Source: a virus. From it: DNA of 30,998 nt. The position numbers were made by a program, and so were the translations under genes. Shown in pieces: positions 17,518 through 23,663 of this stretch. How positions within the stretch are numbered: position 1 is the stretch's first letter; the number at the start of each line of letters is the position of its first letter. The stretch is taken from positions 1 to 30,998 of the IMG/VR virus record IMGVR_UViG_3300025543_000129; one strand, given 5' to 3'. The notes below the pieces were generated by a model, which ran no database searches, was not told where the DNA came from, and saw only the letters and a list, made by a program, of their open reading frames with translations.

Positions 17518-18066
17518 ATGAATATAAACTTTGAACAAGATAAACAAGACTCATTGACAAAAGTTGATGATGCAGCTTCGTTGTCAGAACAAGTAACTAA
17601 ACTTCAGGCAATGGAAAAAGATCTTTCTCAAAAAGAAGATGCAATTAAAAAACTAAAGAAAGATATTGAAGTAATCTCTGGAGAAGTTATTCCAACTATG
17701 ATGCAAGAGATGAATCTTTCTACATTAAAATTATCAGACGGATCTTCAGTTGAAGTTAAACCTGTCTATGGTGCCTCAATATCAGCAGCAAAAAAAGAAG
17801 AGGCATTTAACTGGCTTCGTAATAACGGCTTAGGCGATCTTATTAAAAATGAGATTACTGTTTCCTTTGGTCGTAACGAGGATAACAAGGCAGCAGATTA
17901 TGCTGTCCTTGCACAAGGTCAAGGGTATCAACCGACCCAGAAGTTAAAGGTTGAACCAATGACACTTAAAGCATTGGTTCGTGAGCGTCTCGAGTCTGGG
18001 AAAGAGATGCCCACGGATCTATTTAATGTGTTCGCAGGAAACAGAACTAAAATAACAAGTAAATAG
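17518..18066 (+). CDS. conserved phage early protein with N-terminal coiled coil
   Basis: A 182 aa protein. Residues about 22-55 form a heptad-like charged helix (EQVTKLQAMEKDLSQKEDAI). A globular part follows, IPTMMQEMNLSTLKLSDGSS then VEVKPVYGASI, and AFNWLRNNGLGDLIKNEITV then SFGR, ending PMTLKALVRERLESGKEMPT then DLFNVF. This arrangement is widely conserved in phages next to ssDNA-binding and replication genes; I do not know a proven activity. It is the first gene behind the 17460 promoter and is followed after 11 bases by the 256 aa gene, so the two are probably coexpressed and may act together on ssDNA. Confidence 0.65.
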   Translation: MNINFEQDKQDSLTKVDDAASLSEQVTKLQAMEKDLSQKEDAIKKLKKDIEVISGEVIPTMMQEMNLSTLKLSDGSSVEVKPVYGASISAAKKEEAFNWLRNNGLGDLIKNEITVSFGRNEDNKAADYAVLAQGQGYQPTQKLKVEPMTLKALVRERLESGKEMPTDLFNVFAGNRTKITSK

Positions 18067-18077
18067 GAGAACGAACG

Positions 18078-18848
18078 ATGAGCAAAGAAGAGCTAATCAA
18101 GAAAAAAGAAAATGCACTAGCAACAAATGTATTTGAAGCTGATGCGAATATGGGAATGGATAAAATAACACAAGAAGATCTTGCGTTACCATTTCTTAAA
18201 ATACTTGGACAACTATCTCCAGAAGTAAACAAAAGAGATGGCAAGTATGTTGAAGGTGCTGAACCTGGAATGATATACAATTCAGTAACAGGTGAAATCT
18301 TCAATGGTGATAAAGGTGTTAATATTATACCTTGTTACTACAAATTAGAGTATGTCGAATGGAGAGATAGAGGTAAAGATGGATCTGGTGCGCCAGTAAA
18401 CATTTATCCTTCTTCTTCAGACATCATGACCAAAACAACTAGAGGATCTGATTTCAAAGATAGATTATCGAACGGTAACTATATTGAAAAGACTGCACAA
18501 CACTTTGTGATTGTGGCAGGAAATGTTCCTACTACTGCTTTGATTGCCATGAAATCTACACAATTAAAGATTAGTAGAAAATGGAATAGCATGATGCAAA
18601 GCATAAAACTCAAAGGAAAGAATGGAATGTTTACTCCAGCTTCTTTCAGTCATCAGTATTTATTGAAGACTACTCAACAATCAAACGATAAAGGAACTTG
18701 GTTTGGTTGGGAAGTTAGTAAAGTAGGTCCCGTAGAAAATGCTGATCTTTATCATCAAGCAAAAGGTTTTGCTGAAAGTATCTCTAAAGGAGATGTTGAA
18801 GTAAAACATGGTGAAGAACAAACAGCAAGTGATTCTGCACACTACTAA
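18078..18848 (+). CDS. putative ssDNA-binding-type early protein, 256 aa
   Basis: The N-terminal segment ITQEDLALPFLKILGQLSPE with GKYVEGAEPGMIYNSVTGEI (about residues 30-75) is a strongly conserved phage pattern. Strands then follow, with IIPCYYKLEYVEWRDR near 84 and FVIVAGNVPTTALIAMKSTQ near 140, and an acidic tail EVKHGEEQTASDSAHY. An acidic C-terminus and position beside primase and polymerase suit a single-stranded-DNA-binding protein, but an OB fold cannot be proven by eye. AGGAG at 18065-18069 gives an 8-base spacer to the ATG. The alternative is an uncharacterised replication accessory protein. Confidence 0.6.
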   Translation: MSKEELIKKKENALATNVFEADANMGMDKITQEDLALPFLKILGQLSPEVNKRDGKYVEGAEPGMIYNSVTGEIFNGDKGVNIIPCYYKLEYVEWRDRGKDGSGAPVNIYPSSSDIMTKTTRGSDFKDRLSNGNYIEKTAQHFVIVAGNVPTTALIAMKSTQLKISRKWNSMMQSIKLKGKNGMFTPASFSHQYLLKTTQQSNDKGTWFGWEVSKVGPVENADLYHQAKGFAESISKGDVEVKHGEEQTASDSAHY

Positions 18849-18860
18849 TAGAATCCTAGG

Positions 18861-18893
18861 TTGTGGGCGTGGAAGCGAGAGTGGAAGCGCCCA
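18861..18893 (+). other. GC-rich inverted/direct repeat element before primase gene
   Basis: This 33-base stretch is 21/33 G+C in an AT-rich genome. It has an inverted repeat TGGGCG (18864-18869) / CGCCCA (18888-18893) and a direct repeat GTGGAAGCG (18869-18877 and 18881-18889, period 12). No poly-T follows, so it is not an ordinary terminator. A regulatory hairpin, an operator or an origin-type element are possible. It could instead be coding if translation starts upstream of the primase ATG (TTG at 18861). Confidence 0.45.
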
Positions 18894-18905
18894 TCAAAAA
18901 TTCGC

Positions 18906-20540
18906 ATGGAACAGAAATTTGTACAGATATTTGACGGTTTAAAAAGAGATTATGGATACGCAGAAGTTAGTAATGGTTACAAAGATTCAACAACAGGTAA
19001 GTTTAAAGTAAAACACGGTTGGGCAGGTAAACAACTAACATCAACGGATTATCTACAACATCTTAAGGGTGAGAAATCTATTGGCATACAGCCTTGTGAT
19101 GACAATGGTTTTGTTAGTTTTGGTGCAATTGATATAGACTCCAAAGCTTATCAAGATTTTAGTCCAAGAAAATATTTAGAGATTATAGAAAAGAATAATT
19201 TACCTGTCATACCAGTTAAATCAAAAAGTGGCGGACTTCATTTATACATTCATACAAAAGAAAAAGTCAAAGCTAGTTTTTTAAGAAATTTTTTAGACAA
19301 ACTATTATATACATTAGAATTAAATCCAACAACAGAAATATATCCAAAGCAAACGGAACTTGGAACAGGACCAGATGGTAGTTTTACAAATGGTAATTTT
19401 ATTAACCTACCATACTATAATAAAAATGAACGAGTTGCATTAAATTTAGATGGCACAGAATTTACTTTTGATCAATATATCAAAGTTGTTGATGCTAATT
19501 TAAAAACAGAAAAAGAATTAAATGAATTTATTGATGCACACATTAGTAAAATTCTTACAGGTGGTGCAGAAGAATTTGCAGATGGTCCACCATGTTTGCA
19601 AGCAATATCAAAAACAATAGATGATAGTAACAAACTACCCGATGAAAGAGATAGATTCTTATTTAATTACATGGTGTTTTGTAAAAAGAAATACCCAGAT
19701 CTTTGGGAAAAAAGAGTTTTAGAAGGTGCAAGAAAATATATTTTATATGATGAAGAGTGGGGAGATAAAAAAGTATTAGATAAAATAAAATCTTGGCGTA
19801 AACCAACTGCAGGACATTTATGTGATCAAGATCCAATAAGAAATTTTTGTATTAAATCTGAATGTGCAAAAAGACAATTTGGTTATATGTCAGATAAACA
19901 AAAGAAGTTTCCGCAGCTGTCCGCTTTAATTAGAATAGATTATCAACCTGAACCAGAATTTAGATTTACTGTAAATTTTAACGATAAACAAGATGGGGAA
20001 ATGAGTAAACAAGTTGTAGCTAGAGACATAAATTATTTAATGGACATGGAAAAATGTAGAAGACTGATTGGTGCACATACACCTATTGCTCCACCAAGAA
20101 TAAAACAAGATGAGTTTCAAACTATTATAGAAAATTTAAAAGAAACAGAGACAGTACAACCACCACCTTTAGGTACTTCTCCTAAAGAATTGTTACATAA
20201 ATATTTAGAAGAACATATTAATGGTGTACCTGCAGTAAGTGCAACTTCATTTGGTAGTGGATCTATTTTAAAAGAAGATGGATTTGCATATTTTACTATG
20301 GATGTTTTTTTTAATTATTTAAAAAATAAAGAATGGAAAATGAAATTTGAAAAGACTGGTAGAATGTTAATAGAAGAATTTAAATCAGAGTTAGGTCATT
20401 TAAAAAGATATCCTAAAAAAGATACAGATAAAAAATCACACAATCCAATTCGTTGTGTAAAAATTCCTATGACTTTCTTTGAAAGAGAAGAAGAGGATGC
20501 AGAAGAAATGCCAATGCAAGAAAAAGATAATATTCTATGA
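18906..20540 (+). CDS. archaeo-eukaryotic (AEP)-type primase with C-terminal Cys domain
   Basis: A 544 aa protein from the ATG at 18906. AEP motifs are visible: GAIDIDSKAY (Asp76, Asp78; divalent metals), KSKSGGLHLYI (His112; nucleotide binding), and the NFINLPYYN segment near 164 typical of primases of the TOTE/primase-polymerase type. Four cysteines, PPCL (Cys230) and C306, C315, C320 in HLCDQDPIRNFCIKSEC, are spaced like the C-terminal zinc or Fe-S primase domain. The frame stays open upstream to a TTG at 18861, but that codes a repeat-rich WAWKREWKRP stretch and neither start has a good RBS. It overlaps the helicase gene by 4 nt (ATGA). It probably primes replication with the UvrD-like helicase and the polymerase. 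Confidence 0.82.
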   Translation: MEQKFVQIFDGLKRDYGYAEVSNGYKDSTTGKFKVKHGWAGKQLTSTDYLQHLKGEKSIGIQPCDDNGFVSFGAIDIDSKAYQDFSPRKYLEIIEKNNLPVIPVKSKSGGLHLYIHTKEKVKASFLRNFLDKLLYTLELNPTTEIYPKQTELGTGPDGSFTNGNFINLPYYNKNERVALNLDGTEFTFDQYIKVVDANLKTEKELNEFIDAHISKILTGGAEEFADGPPCLQAISKTIDDSNKLPDERDRFLFNYMVFCKKKYPDLWEKRVLEGARKYILYDEEWGDKKVLDKIKSWRKPTAGHLCDQDPIRNFCIKSECAKRQFGYMSDKQKKFPQLSALIRIDYQPEPEFRFTVNFNDKQDGEMSKQVVARDINYLMDMEKCRRLIGAHTPIAPPRIKQDEFQTIIENLKETETVQPPPLGTSPKELLHKYLEEHINGVPAVSATSFGSGSILKEDGFAYFTMDVFFNYLKNKEWKMKFEKTGRMLIEEFKSELGHLKRYPKKDTDKKSHNPIRCVKIPMTFFEREEEDAEEMPMQEKDNIL

Positions 20541-21970
20541 TAAAAAAATTTTACGGTCCTCCAGGTACAGGTAAAACAGAAAAATTAATTAGGAGAGCAT
20601 TAGCTTATATTAGAATAGGCACACCAATAGAAAGAATAGGGTACTTTGCTTTTACTAAAAAGGCAGCTATTGAAGCTAAAGAAAGAATGTTAAATAAAAA
20701 TAAACAGTTTCAAAAAAAAGATTTAAAATATTTTCAAACACTGCATTCATTAGCTTTTCATACATTAGGTTTAAAAGAAGAAAATGTTATGCAAGATTAT
20801 CATTATGATGATTTAGGTAAAATATTAAGCATTAGTGTAAAAGCAAAAAGAGATCTAGACTCTTCACCTTATCTAACTTGTGACAATGAATACTTTCAAA
20901 TTATAACCAAGGCTAGAGAAAAAGACATAGAAGTTTGGGATGAATATTGTACCGGTGAATATGGTAAAGATATAAGACCTAACATATTAAAACATGTTGC
21001 ACTTAATTATTTAAAATACAAAAAAAATAATACCTTAATAGATTTTACAGATATGATTCATCAGTTCATACAAAAGAAACATTTATGTCCTCAATTTGAT
21101 GTAGTATTTATTGATGAAGCTCAAGATCTATCTCCAATACAATGGCAAATGTTTGATATTTTAAAATCAAATACAAAAGATATGTACCTTGCGGGAGATG
21201 ATGATCAAGCAATCTACGCTTGGGCAGGAGCGGATGTAGATAGATTTATACAAGAACCTGCAACAGAAGTAGTTTTAAAAAAATCAAGAAGGGTGCCAAT
21301 AAAAGTTCAAGATATATCTAATATTATTGTAAGTAGAATAGAAGGCTTACGAGCAATTAAAGATTATCATCCAAAAAATGAAGAGGGAAACTGCATAACA
21401 ATTAATAATATAGATAATGTAGATCTCTATAAAGATAACTGGTTAATACTTACTAGAACAATTGATAAATCTATTAAGATTGCAAAAGAACTTAGACTTA
21501 AAGGTTTATATTTTGAAAACAAATATATCAAAAGTTTTAATTCAAAATTATATAAAGCAGCTGTTTATTATTCAAGATGGTCTGAAGGACAAGAACTAGA
21601 TTCTACACAGGTAGATGATGTTGAAGATTATATGTTAGATAATAATTGGAATGAATTGTTACCTTGGTATGAGGCTTTTGATAAAGCTAATAATGAAGAA
21701 AAGAATTATATAAGATTATTACTTTCAAATAAAGAAAATTTAAATGAAGAACCCAGAATAAAAATATCTACGATTCATGCAGCAAAAGGTGGTGAATCAG
21801 AGAATGTTTTGTTGTTATTAGATAATGCTAGAAAAATAAGAGAAGCTGTGGTAAAAAGTAGTAAAAAAAGAGATGAAGAACATAGAGTATGGTATGTGGG
21901 AGTAACACGTAGCAAAAGAAATTTATACTTGATGAGAGCAAAAATAGAAAGGTATGGTTATTATTTATGA
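20537..21970 (+). CDS. UvrD/Rep-like superfamily 1 DNA helicase
   Basis: A 477 aa SF1A helicase. Walker A is GPPGTGKT (residues 7-14), motif Ia FTKKAAIEA, motif II DEAQD (193-197), motif III AGDDDQAIYAWAGAD (219-233), motif V STIHAAKGGESENVLLLL, and motif VI HRVWYVGVTRSKRNLYL near the C-terminus. It is shorter than cellular UvrD (about 720 aa), lacking much of the 1B/2B insertions, as is usual for phage versions. It is coupled to the primase by ATGA and to the next gene by ATGA. It likely unwinds DNA at the phage fork or in repair. No DnaB-like helicase is in the window, so this or the Snf2 protein may be the fork helicase. Confidence 0.93.
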   Translation: MIKKFYGPPGTGKTEKLIRRALAYIRIGTPIERIGYFAFTKKAAIEAKERMLNKNKQFQKKDLKYFQTLHSLAFHTLGLKEENVMQDYHYDDLGKILSISVKAKRDLDSSPYLTCDNEYFQIITKAREKDIEVWDEYCTGEYGKDIRPNILKHVALNYLKYKKNNTLIDFTDMIHQFIQKKHLCPQFDVVFIDEAQDLSPIQWQMFDILKSNTKDMYLAGDDDQAIYAWAGADVDRFIQEPATEVVLKKSRRVPIKVQDISNIIVSRIEGLRAIKDYHPKNEEGNCITINNIDNVDLYKDNWLILTRTIDKSIKIAKELRLKGLYFENKYIKSFNSKLYKAAVYYSRWSEGQELDSTQVDDVEDYMLDNNWNELLPWYEAFDKANNEEKNYIRLLLSNKENLNEEPRIKISTIHAAKGGESENVLLLLDNARKIREAVVKSSKKRDEEHRVWYVGVTRSKRNLYLMRAKIERYGYYL

Positions 21971-22227
21971 AAAATAAAGATACATTTAAGATAATAAATG
22001 AAACTTCTGAAAGAATTATATACGACTCATTAAACAAGCAGGTAGATGGAAAACATTATTCTAAAATGAAAATTCAACCTGCAGAATTTATTAATGAAAA
22101 CAAATTATTATTTGCTGAGGGCAATGCTATAAAATATATTTGTAGACATCAATCAAAAGGAAAAGAAAAAGATATTCAAAAAGCAATTCATTATCTTGAA
22201 ATGATATTAGAAAGAGATTATTCGTGA
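21967..22227 (+). CDS. DUF3310 family protein
   Basis: An 86 aa protein with the DUF3310 pattern: HYSKMKIQPAEFI (about residues 30-42), then FAEGNAIKYICRHQSKGKEK DIQKAIHYLEMIL (about 49-81). This small helical domain is common in phage replication modules and is often annotated as nucleotide-kinase-like; its biochemical role is unsettled. It is linked by 4-nt ATGA-type overlaps to the helicase before and to the methyltransferase after. The N-terminal 28 residues are a Lys/Asp-rich extension. Confidence 0.85.
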   Translation: MKNKDTFKIINETSERIIYDSLNKQVDGKHYSKMKIQPAEFINENKLLFAEGNAIKYICRHQSKGKEKDIQKAIHYLEMILERDYS

Positions 22228-23663
22228 ATAAAAAATTAAAAGTTCTTGATTTATTTTCTGGTATAGGTGGCTTTGCATTAGGCTTAGACTCTACAGGAAT
22301 ATTTGAGACTGTAAAATTTGTTGAAAAAGATAAATATTGCAAGAGAGTTCTACAAAAGAACTTTCCTAACATACCAATAGAGGAGGATATAAAAAATGTC
22401 GAAGGAAAAGAAGGAGACGCAGATGTCGTTGTGGGAGGGTTCCCCTGCCAACCAATGTCAGTCGCAGGTAAAAGAAAAGGAACAGATGACGACCGCTATC
22501 TCTGGCCAGAAATGTTTAGACTCATTAAACAAATCAAACCCCAATTCGTTATTGGGGAGAATGTGCAAGGAATTATTAACATCCAAAACGGCATGGTACT
22601 CAGACAGGTGCAAGACGACTTGGAAAGTGAAGGTTTCGAAGTCCAATGTTTCCTTATTCCAGCTTCAGGCATCGGTGCTTGGCACCAAAGGTACAGAGTC
22701 TGGATTGTGGGCCACTCCGAACACAATGGATTACTTACCTCCAAGATCGAAAGAAGGAACACTGAAACTACAGCAGGGACACAGGAAGGGCAGAACCAAA
22801 CCATCCAATCTGAGAGAACAAGTGGATTCAGAAACGATGAAGATGTATCCAACACCGAACGCAAGGGATTGGAAGGACTCAGTAAACAAAGTACCACCTT
22901 CAGTGGGCAAGACTCGGGGACACAGTTTAGGTCAACGAATAGCAGCAGATCAAGAGAAAAGGATGTATCCAACACCACAGAGATCAGATCATCTAGCAAA
23001 TCAATCGGAAACATTAGAAGCTTGGAAGAAGAGAGCAAAACAAAAGAAAGAGGAGAAGGGAATCAATCTTCAGTTCGCACTTCGTCACGCAGTGCAGAAG
23101 GAAGAGGAAGAGAAGAGAATGTATCCAACACCGAGATCATCGGGACAGGAGAATCCAGAAACATTGATCAAGAGGAAAGGAATCAAAGCAGCAGCTCAAC
23201 ACAATCTAACAGCAGCAGTGAAGATGTTTCCAACACCAACAGTGGGATGCGAAGAGGGTGGAGAACAATCGGAGAGAGTGGAGAGGACAAAGTCTGGAGG
23301 TTTTATTCTGAGGAAGAAGAACAAACCCGAGTCGACATTCGGAGCAAAACTATCAGACGCGATGTTATATCTGGAGAAAGAGATGTATTACAGTCCGACG
23401 ACGAACGACGGGAAGAATGTAACGTTTCCGATCAGTCAAAAGAACAGATCGTCGATAATTGGGGACATAATACGGATGGACAAAAACAAACCTGGTGGCA
23501 AATTGAATCCAACGTTTGTGGAGTTCCTAATGGGATTTCCTATGGATTGGACAAAGACAGAGCAAACAGAATAAAAACTTTAGGTAACGCAATAGTTCCT
23601 CAAATAGCAAGAGAAATAGGATTAGCAATAAAGAAAGTTTTATATGATCATACCAAGATTTGA
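22224..23663 (+). CDS. dcm: DNA (cytosine-5) methyltransferase with overprinted variable region
   Basis: A 479 aa C5-cytosine methyltransferase. Motif I is DLFSGIGG (residues 9-16; SAM binding), motif IV GFPCQPMS with catalytic Cys75, motif VI ENV (112-114), motif VIII QRYRVW (155-160), and motif X LGNAIVPQIAREIG near 453-466, preceded by a WWQIES...RVANG-like segment (VCGVPNGISYGLD). Between VIII and X, residues 160-430 are not an ordinary target-recognition domain but Ser/Glu/Arg/Thr-rich with repeated D-V-S-N-T (first at 207-211). That whole stretch is also open in the +1 frame, coding a separate protein with its own RBS. It overlaps DUF3310 by 4 nt and the polymerase gene by 20 nt. It probably protects phage DNA from host restriction; the recognition sequence is unknown. 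Confidence 0.9.
   Translation: MNKKLKVLDLFSGIGGFALGLDSTGIFETVKFVEKDKYCKRVLQKNFPNIPIEEDIKNVEGKEGDADVVVGGFPCQPMSVAGKRKGTDDDRYLWPEMFRLIKQIKPQFVIGENVQGIINIQNGMVLRQVQDDLESEGFEVQCFLIPASGIGAWHQRYRVWIVGHSEHNGLLTSKIERRNTETTAGTQEGQNQTIQSERTSGFRNDEDVSNTERKGLEGLSKQSTTFSGQDSGTQFRSTNSSRSREKDVSNTTEIRSSSKSIGNIRSLEEESKTKERGEGNQSSVRTSSRSAEGRGREENVSNTEIIGTGESRNIDQEERNQSSSSTQSNSSSEDVSNTNSGMRRGWRTIGESGEDKVWRFYSEEEEQTRVDIRSKTIRRDVISGERDVLQSDDERREECNVSDQSKEQIVDNWGHNTDGQKQTWWQIESNVCGVPNGISYGLDKDRANRIKTLGNAIVPQIAREIGLAIKKVLYDHTKI
22381..22386 (+). promoter_or_regulatory. internal consensus ribosome-binding site AGGAGG
   Basis: A perfect AGGAGG lies within the methyltransferase coding sequence, 9 bases before the ATG of the embedded frame at 22396. 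A second purine site AAGGAG at 22411-22416 precedes the in-frame ATG at 22423. These are the main start signals for the overprinted gene. Confidence 0.65.
22396..23574 (+). CDS. overprinted partner gene inside dcm: YPTP-repeat protein
   Basis: A 392 aa frame lying entirely inside the methyltransferase gene, +1 frame. It has AGGAGG 9 bases before ATG 22396, and a second in-frame ATG at 22423 with AAGGAG 6 bases before it. Residues 35-100 are compact and Cys-bearing (SGQKCLDSL, RMCKELL, SDRCKTTWKV). Six units follow, each opening with a W/Y/F-x-T/S-P motif (LWATP 104, MYPTP 150, 190, 242; MFPTP 277; MYYSP 330) and several ending in L-x-x-A-V/M. The end is LNPTFVEFLMGFPMDWT. The PTP units plus terminal GFP-x-x-W match, as I recall, a phage family often beside dcm genes. 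The function is unknown; a target-recognition or regulatory partner is speculation. Confidence 0.72.
   Translation: MSKEKKETQMSLWEGSPANQCQSQVKEKEQMTTAISGQKCLDSLNKSNPNSLLGRMCKELLTSKTAWYSDRCKTTWKVKVSKSNVSLFQLQASVLGTKGTESGLWATPNTMDYLPPRSKEGTLKLQQGHRKGRTKPSNLREQVDSETMKMYPTPNARDWKDSVNKVPPSVGKTRGHSLGQRIAADQEKRMYPTPQRSDHLANQSETLEAWKKRAKQKKEEKGINLQFALRHAVQKEEEEKRMYPTPRSSGQENPETLIKRKGIKAAAQHNLTAAVKMFPTPTVGCEEGGEQSERVERTKSGGFILRKKNKPESTFGAKLSDAMLYLEKEMYYSPTTNDGKNVTFPISQKNRSSIIGDIIRMDKNKPGGKLNPTFVEFLMGFPMDWTKTEQTE
22843..23237 (+). repeat. dispersed in-phase repeat ATGTATCCAACACC in dcm overlap
   Basis: The 14-mer ATGTATCCAACACC occurs at 22843-22856, 22963-22976 and 23119-23132, with a one-base variant ATGTTTCCAACACC at 23224-23237. 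The intervals (120, 156, 105) are all multiples of three, so each copy reads V-S-N-T in the methyltransferase frame and M-Y-P-T-P (M-F-P-T-P in the variant) in the embedded frame. Flanks differ between copies, so this is a repeating coding motif rather than a recent tandem duplication. Confidence 0.85.

Noticed and set aside
18861-18905. TTG-started N-terminal extension of the primase (WAWKREWKRP...).
   Set aside because: No RBS at the TTG and the DNA is a GC-rich repeat element; ATG 18906 places the protein start close to the family norm. Kept as a possibility in the finding on this element.
22496-23038. A 180-codon open frame on the minus strand within the dcm overlap.
   Set aside because: It has no usable RBS, its product is Ser/Leu-rich without motif order, and it arises because the repeat-constrained sequence avoids TTA/CTA/TCA in that phase. 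Two sense frames already explain the region; a third is not supported.
22843-23237. CRISPR-like array from the repeated 14-mer.
   Set aside because: Only four copies, uneven intervals (120, 156, 105), all in coding phase, no spacer structure and no cas genes.
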